Notes under the pieces: model-generated
The model's input: the letters and a program-made list of their open reading frames with translations, nothing else
What the model was told of the DNA's origin: nothing
Database searches by the model: none
Origin: Undaria pinnatifida
Lineage: Eukaryota; Sar; Phaeophyceae; Laminariales; Alariaceae
Reading direction: 5' to 3'
Length of the DNA: 64,000 nt
Assembly: GCA_012845835.1 (NCBI GenBank)
Contig: JABAKD010000007.1
Span: 6,860,222 to 6,924,221 of the forward strand
Translations under genes and position numbers: made by a program
Shown: positions 32,480 to 44,500 of the stretch, one piece after another
Numbering within the stretch: the first letter of the stretch is position 1
How the letters are laid out: each line of letters starts with the position of its first letter

Positions 32480-33660
32480 TGCTATCGCCATTGATTACCT
32501 CCCCCATGTACAGCAATTCATCCCTCAAGTTGTCTACTCTTTTAATAAAAATATCGAAGAAACGCCTGCCGTCCTCCCAACGACTGACGCGGGGGAAAAT
32601 AAAACTAAAGGTTCTGACTTCGATTCGGAGACAGACTCCGAGTTCATGGAAAGCTACCGCAACAATCATCGTCTGACAAGCCACCACACGAGCGAGGGGC
32701 CTAGGCTTTAGCTCACTATGCTGGGCTGCAGTAATAGTAGTGCGGGGCCCCTCTTTAGTGCGGTGTCCCTCGCTAGTGAGGGTTCTGAGGAACAGAACAT
32801 TTATAAGGGCCCCGGCATCTGTTCCGCGAAGCGCAACAGGAGCTTGAAGGCGTGTTGTGCACAACATGCGCCGCATGCGTTGTTAACCCCCCGAAAAAAC
32901 CCGGAGAGCCGCCAAAGGCCGCCCCATCGCGTAGGGTCCGCCGTATTATACTTTTTGCAAATAGGCGCTTGAATGTACGCCCGAGAAGCACTTGACCACG
33001 AGCGTTTAGACGCCTAGGGTATTGTTTTCGCGATACACGCGTTAATGAAAGCATGCCCGAAAACCACTTGACCGAGTGCGTTTCGACTCCTCTGAACATT
33101 TTTTTCTCCTCGAACACTAAAAAAAGGTGCCTTGGTTTCTTTCTCGACTCTGGTGACAAAGAACCGCGCAACGTTTTTTCCCGCCTGCGGCGAAAACGTT
33201 ACGCGGTGCAAAGTGAATGTCCACGCGCGCCACACCTTCCAGCGCCTGTTGCGCAAAGCAGCAATTCCGAGGCAACAAGTTGTGCCTGCGCAACGGCGCA
33301 GCGACTAAGTAATGCCCTGGTGTCCAATGCTGGTACACTGGCTGGCATTGGCCTAGGCGTCGAATGAAGGCCATCGCGCATTGTAAGGCATACAAGTGAC
33401 AAGCAAAGCTTCCTCTTCAACAGGTACTGTTGTTGTCCATCTCTTTGCACGGACCGATTCCAAAGGCCGAACTGATAATCATATTTCTGGCCCAGATTGT
33501 ACGGATCGGTTGGGTGGGACGTGAAGTTTGTACGAGTGTAGATGACGCATGGCCTACGTGGAAACGTGTACGCCCTACACGCCCCCGCACCTCCTGCCCA
33601 CCCCCCTTGCCCCCGTCCCCCCTCGCCCTCAGCCCAGTCTTTCCCTTGCCCCTCCCGTGC
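32480..33660. other. Intergenic, no gene recognised
   Basis: CGCCCGAGAAGCACTTGACC.CGAGCGTTTAGACGCCT (32980-33015) is duplicated at 33052-33095. Several overlapping frames of 80-169 codons on both strands have no motif. Confidence 0.4.
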
Positions 33661-33667
33661 CCGCCTC

Positions 33668-33965
33668 CCCCTAGCTGAAGCAGAGCGTCTGATCTTCCAT
33701 CTCATCACGCATATCTGGTACCATCCGCCCCCTCCCTCCCCTCCGCCCCTACCTTCCCCTCCCCCCTCACCTTCCCTCTACCTCCAATGGGAGAACACCT
33801 GATTTGCAAAGTGTTGTACAGTTCTCATTGTGCATGTCTGGACGCTTATCCCCCCCCCTCCCCCCTGCCCCCCTTCCCCTTTCCCTTCTCCAACGGAAGC
33901 AGTGGATCTGATTTGTGAAGTACAGCTCTCGTCGTGCGCATCTCGTCTGGGAGTTTAGGATTTTT
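33668..33965 (+). repeat. Triplicated ~110-bp exon-like module with pyrimidine tracts
   Basis: Three copies at 33672-33722, 33780-33842 and 33893-33955, each preceded by a C/T-rich tract like a 3' splice region. They translate as EAERLIFHLITHI, GEHLICKVLYSSHCACL and EAVDLICEVQLSSCASR. One may be a true exon of an unidentified plus-strand gene; the third is the most protein-like. Confidence 0.45.
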
Positions 33966-34346
33966 GTTTGTTTGTACCGAGCGAGATCCTAGAACCACCG
34001 ACAGGTTGTTATGGAACCGGTCGTCCTAGAGTGGACAAAAGGCCGAGTTTCGACGAGAGGAAATGCGCCAGGGAATGAGGGCACAGGGAATGCGGATGGA
34101 TGCGGCGGATCTCGGGGGGGGGCGGGGCGGCTGCGTGGGCTCACAGACAAGGTAAGGCCAGGGGGCTTTGGGGGATGGCTTTGATTGAGGCGGTGGCGGG
34201 GGGGGTGAGGGTGTTGGGTGGTATTGATGTAGGTGATGTTTGTGCCGGTGTTGGCGGTATTGGTGGCGTTTTTCGCGGTATCGGTGCTTGCCCCCTACCC
34301 CCCCCCCCCACCAATGCGCTGCTGCTGTTTCTCCTGCGCTGTTGGG

Positions 34347-34560
34347 ATTGTCGTCGGTTGGCAACGACGCTGTAAAACATGCCTCTCACTGCGTGAGCTA
34401 GAGAACCAGGGGACCTTTCTTTTCTCGTTATTATTTTTTCGTGGTACCCGAGATGATAGTCGAGTTTGATCATGTGCGGCGTGAGAAAGTTTAAATCTGC
34501 GCACAGGGGGTTGTATCGTGTATTGCGTATACAAGGGCTCCGCATGGGCGACGGCATTCG
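34347..34560 (+). mobile_element. X retroposon, copy 3 (5' part)
   Basis: TCGGTTGGCAACGACGCTGT(AAAACATGCC) opens the copy, followed by CTCACTGCGTGAGCTAGAGAACC and GAGATGATAGTCGAGTTTGA as in copies at 50840 and 55295. The 3' half is missing. Confidence 0.65.
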
Positions 34561-34863
34561 CCGGCGCCCATGCTTCGGGTAGGGCAGGGCAGTACTTCGA
34601 CAAGTTAGTTGTAGCTGTCAAATATGACATTCATTGAATTTTAAAGTAATGCCAAGAGTTTAACACGAGCATGAGATTCTGAAGGTCATAATTTGACAGA
34701 AGCATAACGTCATATATAACAAAAAAGGCAAGGGTAGACGAAACACACTGTTGTGTTGTTAAATGCGCCGTCAAGTAAAAGTTGGCGTGTCAAACAAAAA
34801 TACCAAAAAGAGTATTGAGAACCTGCTTCCCCTCTAGGCGAAACGAAAGAGGACTTCGCTCCA

Positions 34864-35241
34864 ATGAAGAAACTGCACTGCTGCCCCAGTGGCAATGGAG
34901 GTTCGAAGTCGACAGGATGCAAAGTCGGGTTGCATCAAGCGCCGACATGGGGCCATGTCAGCCGCGGCGAGGTTTTGGAAGAAGAGCTTTGTTTATTCCC
35001 TGAAGGCTGTCGCATTGCTCTGCGTGGTCACGGGCAACGAGGAAAACGAAGAAGAGGAGGGCGATCTCTCGTTGCGGCGGCGTTGTCTAAGATAGATTCG
35101 GGGGTGACTTTGCTCGGACGGGAGGTTGGCGTAGCGCTTCTTTTCTGTTTCTACTCGGGAAGGCGGGATATTATGTGTATCTGCTGTCTTTGCTTCGCGC
35201 GTGCTTTCACGTTTTGGAAATCGGACGCGTCCGCTCAATAA
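34864..35241 (+). CDS. Open reading frame of 125 codons, function unknown
   Basis: ATG-started frame directly downstream of an AT-rich stretch; overlapping ATG frames at 34889-35095 (68 codons, ends GNEENEEEEGDLSLRRRCLR) and 34782-35003 are also open. No domain recognised. CAATAAATAGTATCC at 35236 resembles a segment at 59019. Low confidence that it is a gene. Confidence 0.2.
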   Translation: MKKLHCCPSGNGGSKSTGCKVGLHQAPTWGHVSRGEVLEEELCLFPEGCRIALRGHGQRGKRRRGGRSLVAAALSKIDSGVTLLGREVGVALLFCFYSGRRDIMCICCLCFARAFTFWKSDASAQ

Positions 35242-35863
35242 ATAGTATCCGGAGTGTCTCTACCATGCCGACTGCTGACAGTGCCGTGTGTGTTTTCTAC
35301 TTTGAGACTAATGTTATTTACTGGTTGTAGTATTTTTCATTTCGGACTATGCGCATAACGTAAGGTTGATGTTTACTATTTTTTAGGGCTTTTCACGGGT
35401 CGGGTCAAAATCTCGCGGGTCGGGTCGGGTCGGGTCAGCTGACCCGACCCGACCCGTGAGAATTTCGAAACGTCGTGACCCGACCCGACCCGACCCGACC
35501 CGACCCGACCCGACCCGACCCACGAGATTTCGAGACGTCTTGACCCGACCCGACCCGACCCGCGAGAATTTCGAGACGTCTTGACCCGACCCGACCCGAC
35601 CCGACCCGCGAGATTTTGTAAACCTCCTGACCCGACCCGACCCGACCCGCGAGATTTTGAAATCCTCCTTACCCGACCCGACTTGACCCGTGATATTTCT
35701 CACGGGTCAAAGTCGGGAAGTCACGGGTCAAAGCATGTATACGTCGGTCGGTTGGTTGGTTCTCGGCCCCTCGTACTTTTTCCAGTATGTCGTGTTTTCT
35801 GGGTTTTTTACCGGCATTTTTTGCAGCCGATAATTATGTCATGTGGTGTGCGCGCGAAAAATA

Positions 35864-35935
35864 GGAATGAACCCGCAACCCACATGCATGGGCATGCCCG
35901 TACCGCTAGACCACCGGGTCGACCCGACGAGCGAC
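35864..35935 (-). other. tRNA-like sequence inside the hAT-like element
   Basis: Minus strand GACCCGGTGGTCTAGCGGTACGGGC carries a good A box (TGGTCTAGCGGTA) and, about 30 nt later, GCGGGTTCATTCC, a B-box-like block. The anticodon region (TGCCCATGCATGTGGG) forms no clean arm and the 3' acceptor does not pair, so this is a tRNA-derived promoter remnant rather than a tRNA gene. Confidence 0.45.
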
Positions 35936-35965
35936 CCGACGAGCGAGCTAGTTATAAATTATAAA

Positions 35966-36430
35966 TGCGATCTCCGGCACCGGCAAGCAGCCTAGCTGGG
36001 CCGCCTCCGGCAGCAAGCCAACAACTGGGGCGGTGGATCTGTCAGCAGGGGCTGCGATCCGCGAGGATGCGTTGTCTGCTGCTGCTGCTCGCTGCTGCTG
36101 CTGCTGCTGCTTCGACGACGACTGCTCTTCTTGCTTTTTTTACGTTTGGTCACATTATGTACTGATATGATAATTCTCGAGCTAGCTACTACTACTGCTG
36201 TATCTAACTTCTATCTGTGCAGTCTCCAGCCCCGGCAAGCAGCCTAGCTGAGCCGCCTCCGGCAGCAAGCCCACAACTGGGGCGGTGGGTCTATCAGCAG
36301 GGGCTGCGATCCGCGAGGATGCGTTGTCTGCTGCTGGTGCTTGCTGCTGCCAGTGCTGCTGGTGCTTGCTGCTGCCAGTGCTGCTGCTGCTGCTGCTTCG
36401 ACGACGACTGCCCTTCCGTGCCTTTTTTAC
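35966..36430 (+). repeat. Tandem duplication of a ~255-bp module
   Basis: TCTCCGGCACCGGCAAGCAGCCTAGCTG at 35971 recurs as TCTCCAGCCCCGGCAAGCAGCCTAGCTG at 36223, both followed by GCTGCGATCCGCGAGGATGCGTTGTCTGCTGCTG and a CTG repeat, then TTACGTTTGGTCACATT. Translates as SPAPASSLAGPPPAASQQLG or, in another frame, as TTGAVDLSAGAAIREDALS. It may be captured exon sequence. Confidence 0.75.
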
Positions 36431-37101
36431 GTTTGGTCACATTTCGTACTGGTATGACCGTAATATTACTACTGTTGTTACGGCTTCAGCAGGTACGGGA
36501 TTCGCGTCACACTGCTGTATGCCTTGGTACGAGTAGCTAGGGGTACTCCGTGGTGAGTGTTCTGCTCGCTGTGATGACATATGATCGGAGCACCGGCACG
36601 AGAGAGGCAGGAAGCGGAAATGTTTGTATTTTATTTGCGGACCCGTGGGCCCGATCCGCGGGGTGCCTGCACGGTATCAATGGCTCTCAGCTGTAAGTTT
36701 GAAAATGGCGGATCCGCGGGCCAGATCCGCGGGCTTCACCCGCGGGTCAGCCCAAAACAACTCGCGGGTCATTATGGCTTGACCCGCGAAGTGACCCGCA
36801 TGTCGCGGGTCATGACCCGACCCGACCCGCGAGATTTTGAAAACCTCTTGACCCGACCCGACCCGACCCGCGAGATTTTGAAACCTCTTGACCCGACCGG
36901 ACCCGACCCGCGAGATTGTGAAGACTCTTGACCCGACGCGACCCGACCCGCGAGATTTTGAGAACCTCTTGACCCGACCCGACCCGACCCGTGAGATTTT
37001 AAAACGTAATGACCCGACCCGACCCGACCCGCGAGATTTTTAAGCCCCCTTGACCCGACGCGCGGGTCGGATCATGATCCGTGAAAAGCCCTGGTATTTT
37101 T

Positions 37102-38049
37102 TCATTTCCGACTGAAAATCCAACTTCAGAAACAAAACAGGCTCAGACGCTATAAATAGTATCTTGTCCCAGGATGTGCTACTATTTTTTTTTTTTGCAC
37201 CAAAAATAAGGCACCACAATAAGTAATCTGTCAATATTTTTTGCCTAGAGAGAAGAATGGGCACATACAAAAAGAGAAATCCCGGAAAAGGATAGGGGTG
37301 CTGTGTGTGGTAGTAATACTTTACCTTTGTAACATTTTTATTTTCCATCCCATGTATTATCCTCGTACTACTCTCGCGCTCCCTCCCAGTAGCAACTCAG
37401 ATCCGGGGTCACATTGCGGGCACTCCTTCCCCCTCCCCACTTCGGTACGTGCCTTCATTTTTATCGCTAGAAGAAGTCAGCATTTTCAGGATCTTTGCAT
37501 AGCTATAATGATTACATTCCCCCGAAATTGTATGATATTTCGATGGTTGACGCCGCGTTACCCAGAGAGAGGTGTTGCCTGTGGTGTCAGTCAACATTAT
37601 TTACTGATGATGGCGCCTGTCCTGTGACCACGGACTTGACTATGCGAGTTAATTTGAGAACAACAACAACAACAACCGCTGCTGTTGAGGCGCGGAATTT
37701 GAAAACAGCGTACCAGGTATGTATCGTCGAATATGATTAGTACAGATTGTTTACTGCTGTATCATCGATTGCTCGCGCACATGCCATGTTGTCAAGAAGA
37801 TACCTACTACTACTATTATAGATTACTGCAGTGTCATCGATTAGTTCGCCACGCGTTGACCCATTCTCGGAAAAAAAAATGTCCAGGAATCCAGAATCCG
37901 AAATCGTCGCCGATTCTCGGATGTGTTTCTTACCTCCCGTGCGTAGTACGCGTTCACGACCAGGTAGGGGACGGATAAGGAAGGGCGGGGGCGTTCGACG
38001 GCGCCCGTCGAACAGAATGATCTGACCGAGAAATCCTGTTATAACACTG
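37102..38049. other. Intergenic, no gene recognised
   Basis: AT-richer DNA with short (CTACTA)n and (ACA)n tracts. The 128-codon plus frame 37241-37627 shows no motif. Confidence 0.4.
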
Positions 38050-38228
38050 CCCACTGAACTACGTAAACAGTTGACTCAGTAGCTTAGTGGGTAGTGCTAC
38101 ATATGTTGTCGAGTTCGTAAACTGATTATCACCGACTTTTTAACAGGGACCTCCGGGGCTGTCCCCGCCCCACTTGCTACTACAGCAGCAGTAGTAGTAG
38201 TAGTACTAGTAGTAGTGGTAGCAGCAGC

Positions 38229-38266
<38 letters not shown>

Positions 38267-38670
38267 CAGTAGTCAGGAGCAAACTACCAAAATAACCATT
38301 CATAATGTCGTCAGCACGCACGCTTGAAAAAGACAAACACGAAGTCGGTGAGAATCGAACTCACGACACATAGCACTACCCACTGTCACGTGACTCAGTA
38401 ACTACGTGGGCTATGCTAAAAAAACAATCAAATATGTTTCGAGTTCGTTAATTAATTCTCACCGACTTTGTCAGAGGGATCTCCGGGGCTATCCCCTCTC
38501 CACGTACTACTACAGTTAGTAGTACTCAGGAGAACACTAACAACCATCATAATCATTCATAACGTCTCCAGCGCGCACTCTCCTGAATACCAAATATGAT
38601 CTCGGTGAGAATCGTACTAACGACACATCCTTCCTTGGTTATATAGCACTACACCCACTGCGCCGAAAGG
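38050..38670. repeat. Two tandem foldback units with tRNA-like arms
   Basis: Unit 1 (about 38060-38420) and unit 2 (about 38395-38665) each start with a plus-strand TGACTCAGTA.CT..GTGGG.(T)A.TGCTA...GAGTTCG and end with its inverse (GGTGAGAATCGAACTCACGA). The inner sequence GGGA(C/T)CTCCGGGGCT(G/A)TCCCC is shared. The right arm of unit 1 has a perfect B box (GTTCGATTC on minus). A (TAG)n microsatellite lies inside unit 1. Likely a MITE-like element built from inverted tRNA-like sequence. Confidence 0.65.
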
Positions 38671-39022
38671 CAACGGCACGCAGCAGTAGTAGCTACGATA
38701 GGGCAAGCGCTTCGAGGCGGCCTTGAAAAAGTCGTCTTCGGGAAGAAATTGAGATGCCAACTTGGAAATAATGCCAATTGGGAAATGTTGTCCCTTGATT
38801 TATTCGTTCAAGCTCTACACATGCCAAGATCCAAGAATAGCTCGGACGAATACGGCCCAAAATACGAACAATTTCGCACTTCTCGCTTGTCTCGCTCATC
38901 GTCTATCCGCGTTCACGCCGAGGTGCAGAACGGATAAGGCAAGCTATACCTACAATGGGACCCGAAGGGTGCGCCAGCTAGCGTTGGGCTGCGAAAGCAA
39001 CTGAGTTAAATCGACACACGAC
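38671..39022. other. Intergenic, no gene recognised
   Basis: No motif. The first coding exon of the rotatin-like gene is expected somewhere upstream of 39719 but could not be identified here. Confidence 0.4.
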
Positions 39023-39140
39023 GCGTATGAAAATACGTGGAAGTGTGGTGAGCTAAAGCTTTATTTTTCCTCATCCGCCGGAGGATAAATAAATAAAAAA
39101 AAAGGCAGAACCAGGGGCATTGGAGCCTCCCCCCGAAGAC
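39023..39140 (+). repeat. Repeat with inverted copy at 58895-59010
   Basis: GTATGAAAATACGTGGAAGTGTGGTG...CATCCGCCGGAGGAT...AAAAAA matches the reverse complement of 58895-59010 (GTATGAAAGTACGTGGAAGTGTGGTGG...GCCGCCGGAGGATGAAAAA). Confidence 0.7.
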
Positions 39141-39269
39141 GGCGCTCGAACGAAGCGATTTGACCGATAAATTCCAGTTCCGAGAATCCTATACTGAGGC
39201 CGAGACAAAAAAAACTCCTGGCCGAATTCCTGTCCCCTAAAATATACTCCGGAGTATATATATATATAT

Positions 39270-39600
39270 ATGTATGGTAAGGCACCCGCGACGCAGTTTC
39301 ATACTATCCCCATTGTTTTCTGTGGACGTGGCCCCCGGAAAGAAAACCAATTCATTCGAAGCTGCCATCCGTATGCAAGATAGTACGCTTAAGGTGCAGA
39401 GGTCCGCCTCACGAGTGGTTCTTAGTAAAATGCAGCTCACCCTTCATTCGAGTCGCCCAACACCTCACGGCGCTTCGCGTTTGGTGACGCGGTGTCTGGG
39501 TGGTCGGTGAAAACCGGACGTGCCCCGCCCCGGCATTATATGGATGCGAGGGTCTATGGCCATACGACTACGCCTATGCATGAAATGACTGCCCCCCCCC
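39270..39600 (+). mobile_element. X retroposon, copy 4 (3' part)
   Basis: From GGTAAGGCACCCGCGACGCAG through CGCCTCACGAGTGGTTCTTAG, CGCCCAACACCTCACGGCGC and TATGGCCATACGACTACG to ATGCATGAAATGACTGCCCC plus a C run. Sense to the rotatin-like gene, ending ~120 nt before the 3' splice site at 39718. Confidence 0.8.
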
Positions 39601-39718
39601 CCCCCCCAACCTTCCCCGCATTATGGCGTGTTTTTCCCTTTTTTCCTTGATTTTCAGCGCCGCTCCCCTCCTCCCCGCATCCCGACGTGTTTTCTCATGT
39701 GTTCATTTGTTTTTTCAG

Positions 39719-39771
39719 CTGCGGCATCCATTGGTGGAAGTGCGTTCTCGCGCCATCTCTAACATCAGCGG
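39719..39771 (+). CDS. RTTN: Rotatin-like exon: N-terminal ARM start
   Basis: 53 nt between acceptor TGTTTTTTCAG and donor AGCGG|GTGAGA. Encodes LRHPLVEVRSRAISNIS plus two bases, matching the rotatin N-terminal repeat just after the start methionine region. Phase 0 in, so one short upstream exon with the start codon is missing. Confidence 0.8.
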
Positions 39772-41472
39772 GTGAGATCGCAGTGCTGCTGAGGTTATTG
39801 TTTATTTTTAGTGGACCCAGAGGTTTCGTTTGTACGAAAGGGCATCAGTCGTGGTCGTTGCCATTGCTGTAGTTTTTGTTGTTGGTGTTGTGGTTGTTGT
39901 TGGTGGTTACAGCGTTGGTGTTTGTGTCGCTAGTACTGTTGTTGCTGCTCTTGCGCTTGCTGTTGGTGTTGATGGTATTTTCTGGTGTTGATGTCGACTG
40001 TGGATGCTAGTGTTTTTTTATTAGTCTTTATAGTTGTTTTGGTGTACACACGCCCGATGAAATGTACGTCATAGCTCCCCCTCTTCACTCGTTGGCGATA
40101 CACGCGAGGGACTGTTTTTCTCCCTTTTGGGATCCAAATACGTCGACCTAAAAATCGACAACATTTTATCTATGCCCCCTCCCCCCCGCGGCGGCCGGTG
40201 TACCTGGAACACCATCAACACTGGCCCCCACCCACGTGGGGTCTACTCAGCAGGACATGTAGCATAACGCCCCCCCCCCCCCCCCCCCCCCCCTCCAGGG
40301 GGAGGGTGTACACGAACGATTTTAACGTTGACCCCCGCCCCTGCGTCCCACCGCCTTCATCCTCTGCCGGACAGAAAAATCTCGCTTGGGCTCGTGAAGC
40401 CAATCGATCTAGCGGCGGAACCCTCATTTTTCTCGGATGTGGTCGCACTTCTCAATGGCGTGACGACCTCGGAGCGTTCTTCGGATCATGTTTCTTCAGA
40501 TCCTTCATCTTCCAATCGTTCTAAGGATCCCTCGCACCATCGATCCTCGGATCCTTCGTGGGGTCCTTGTTCGAACCATGCTGGGGATCGTTATTCCAAC
40601 CATCGGGCTATGGACCCTTCTTCGAGCCGTTCTACGGAGCTTCCTTGGAATCGTTCTTCGCATCCTTCTTCGGACCGCACCGCATACCCTGAAGACCGTT
40701 CTCTGTCTGAATGGCCCACAGGAGAACGTTTTTCTGGAGGACGTTCTTCGGAGGTTTCTTTGGAACATCCTTCTAAGCTGGACGGGACGGCGAGTGCGGC
40801 AGCAGCGGCGCCGGTGATGAGTACGGAGCAGAGCGTTGCGTATGGACTGCTCTTGTCGCTCTGCGCCCAGCTGGCTAAGGTAGTATTCACAGGTCGGACA
40901 TATCACGATCTACAGTGTAGGTCGTACATGTATACGTATCTTTTTCTTTTTTTCCTCTGTTTTCGGGCATACCTTTTCGTACGCGCACTTTTTACCCGAA
41001 ACGCCAAATGGGTGGACACAATTCGGACCTTGCGGTCACTGTCATCGAGGTTTGGGCGCTATCCGTGCCGTCCATCGCGCGTGATAAGCCCTTTTAAGTT
41101 TTTACCCGCGGGCATAGATCCTGTATTTGCCGTTTCTAATTGCGGTACAATAGCAGATCTCCCCTGGCACGCAGCTGGCTAAGGTGGAAGTTTGACATAT
41201 CGAGCACATCGTGATAAACTGGATCCAATTTTTTCTGTCATGTGCCGTGATGTAGTGTCGTACATGATATGTATCATACAGACCCCGCTCGGAGGGCACG
41301 TGCGCAAGAGCCGTGTCGCACAGGTCCCACTCGGCAAACATAATACAAGTACAGATGGCACAAATCGTTGATTATGAGGGACCGTCTGTGGCATTCAAAA
41401 AACCTCCATCGTGACGTGAGAAACGGATCTGTGCGATGAGTAGAAGGTATTCGTATGGTTCTGTGTTGTTGT

Positions 41473-41512
<40 letters not shown>

Positions 41513-44500
41513 GGTGGTGGTGGTTATTTTAGTGGGTTTGATGTTGGTGTTGGTGTTGGTGTTGGTGTTGGTGTTGACGTAGATGTTGGTGTTGATGTGT
41601 TGGTAGCGCTGATGTTGGCGTTGATGTGTTGGTGGTATTGGTGTGGGTGTTGTTGGTAATGTTGTTGGTGCTATAATTAGTGCCGGTGTTGGTGTTGGTG
41701 TGTGTTGATGTTATTGCTGATGTTGGTGTTGGTGTTGGCCTTGGTTTTACGTGTATACCCATTGGCGTGGATGTTGGTGTTTGTTTGGCGTTGGTGTTGT
41801 CGTCGGTATTGATAGCGGCGTTGATGTTGGAAGTGTTGGTGTTAGTGTTGGTGTTGCCGCCGCCGCCGCTGCTGCCGCTGCTGTTGCTGCTGCTGCCGCT
41901 GTATGCAATGGCCATGCGGGTCGCTACTGGCGTTGTTTCCGCCGCTACTGGTGGTGTTGCGTTCGCGGTCGCTGTTGGTGTTTTTTTCTGCTGCGGTTGC
42001 GGTTGATGATTCTGCAATTATTAGCTGGTGCGGTCAGTGCTGGTGCCTTTAGTACTGCTGGTACTTATTTCCTATGGAACCATTCATGCAGAGGTCCGTA
42101 ACCGTGTGGTGTGTTTGATTTACGCGTGTCTGTGGTCCACCGACCAACACTACCACCCCCGCCCCACCGCCCGAACCATACCGCCCACTTACGATATAAA
42201 TCGCCTGCAAAAAAACGCTCTTCATCCTGACCCACCCTCACCCTCCGCGTGGCTGATATTTGCCGACGAAAGCATAAAACTGCGATGGACGTGCTGTTCT
42301 TTGTTCATAGGAGCCCCGGTGCCGCGCTCGGTTAGCGGGGGAGGGAGCTGCTGGTCCCCTGTCGAGAATCGCCAGCGCATCGGGAAATCCGAGAGAGATA
42401 TCCCGCCTCGCTGCAGAGGTGAGGACACGTTTTTCGGTGTACTAGAGCATGTTTTAGTCGTTACTGTGGTTGATGTTATGATTGCCGTTGATGTCATTTC
42501 TTTTCATCTGTTTACCATATACATACCCATGGTACCTACCGATTTTCAGCGAAATGTTCGCGTCACACTCCCCCTGCAGTCAATACACAACGTTATCCCC
42601 ACACAATGGTGGGTGGGTGGGGGGGGGGTACTCTGTTGTGCATGGCCGTAGTCGTATGCCCATAGACCCTCGCATCCTTGCTGTGCCGGGGCGGAGCACG
42701 TCGAGTTTTCACCAACCAGGCGGACATTGCTTGAACCAAGCGCGAAGCGCCGTGACGTGTTCGGCGAGTCGCATGAAGAGTGAACTCCATCTTTTCAAGA
42801 ACCGCTCGCGAAACGGACTTCGGCGCCTTGTGCCTGCTTTCTTGTTTATGGATGACAGTGCAAATGAGTTACTTGTTTTCTTGTGTGGCCACTCCAGAGA
42901 CAGAAATGGGTATTACTGTGTAACTGCCTCGTGGGTGCCTTACCATATTCGCACTACGTGGTGCGATCATTGCCCTTGTGCGGAGCTAGGGTGCTCCACC
43001 CCGTACAATATGATCTACTCAACCATCTTGTGACCGCAAAAAAAAAAAAAAAACTGTACCCTAGTTGTTTAACTCAAGCAGTGATTGGCATGTTTTACAT
43101 CGTTGCCAACCAACGCCAACCCCAATATGCATATAATGTTTTACAGCGTCGGTGCCAACCAAACGCCAATTATTATATACCAGGTATATATTGAGTTTCA
43201 GCGCGGGGGGGGGGGTACTCAGTGTGTGCATTGCCGTAGTCGTATAACCATAGACCCTCGCATCCCTACTATGCTGGGACGGAACACGTCGGGTTTCACC
43301 AACCAGGCAGGCATTGCTTGCACCAAGCGCAAACCGCCGTGAGGTGTTCGGCGAGTCGCATGAAGGGTGAACTGCATCCTTCCAAGAACCGCCCGTAAGA
43401 CGAACTTCGGCACCTTGTGCCTACTTTCTTGCTTGTGGATGATAGCGCCAATGAGTTGTATTCTGTTTTCTGGTGTGGCCACTCCAGAGACAGCAATGGG
43501 TATTGCTATATAACTACCTCGTGGGTGCCTCACCATATTCACACTACGTGATGCGATCATTCCCACCCCGCACACTATGATCTTAATATGATCTTACTCA
43601 ACAACCATCCTGGTGACCACCAAAAAAAATAAAATATGAACGGTACCCTGGTTGTCTAGCTCACACAGTAGTTGGCATGTTTTACAGCGTCGTTGCCAAC
43701 CAACGCCAACCCCAATTTGCATATAATGTTTTACAGCATCGGTGCCAACCGCGGCTAACTATTATATATGTATATTTGTAAGGGGGCGGGGATGTAAAAT
43801 AATCCCCTCATCTACCCCCCTCCCCCCCCGCGAGGAACGCCCACTGCCAACCAAATGTCCGACGCAGAATTTGAGAAGGGAATCAACACGTGGGCAGAGG
43901 CGAGCGTAGGTGCGTCAGAAAGGGAAAACCATGGTTCATATAGGTTACAGAGAGAGTTCACAAGATAAGAAGTAAAGAAATGTGTGGCTAAGCTTGAGAA
44001 TAGAAAGGCAGCAAGAGCAGATCAACTAGTGAATGAATTGATGAAGTGCGGGGGAGAAGGTATGCTTGCCACAATGGTTATGTTGTATAAGTGGATATGG
44101 CACAACGAGTACGCGCTTAAGAGGTGGAGAGAAGGAGTAGTATTAAACTGAGGTCCGATCTCATGCAGTAAAATCTGAGTGGTAAAATTTGGTCTGAAGG
44201 TAGATTTTCAACCGGCCAAAAAAAACACCATACAGGTGTTCCGTGGGCCGTCTTGTCGGTGTTTTTTTTGCTGTGTTTCATACGGGAATCAGCCATTTCA
44301 GAATAGTACTCTTGATGGGCCAGATTTTGAAGTCCACGAGTGGTGTGACCCACACCAGGATGGGCATTCATCCCCTTCACCACCAGCTTGTCGCAGAAAG
44401 GCTAACGCCGTGCTTTTTCTTCCTAGATGTACAGAAGGCTTGTGGCACGGTATGGAGGGATTGGATGTGGGGGAAAATATGGGAAATTGGCATCAGAGGA

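Larger units (their letters stand above)
35384..37093. mobile_element. hAT-like non-autonomous element, 1710 bp
   Basis: Ends are inverted repeats TAGGGCTTTTCACGGG...CCGTGAAAAGCCCTG. Flanks are CTATTTTT (35376-35383) and GTATTTTT (37094-37101), an 8-bp target duplication with one mismatch, as in hAT elements (YAGGG termini, 8-bp duplication). Subterminal arrays of GACCCGACCCGACCCGCGAG(ATTTTGAAA) occupy 35395-35720 (inverted) and 36760-37075. Inside are a tRNA-like segment and a duplicated module. No transposase was found. Confidence 0.75.

Noticed and set aside
41529-42101. Opposing 162- and 116-codon frames
   Set aside because: Products of (TTG)n/(GTTGGT)n in a rotatin intron.
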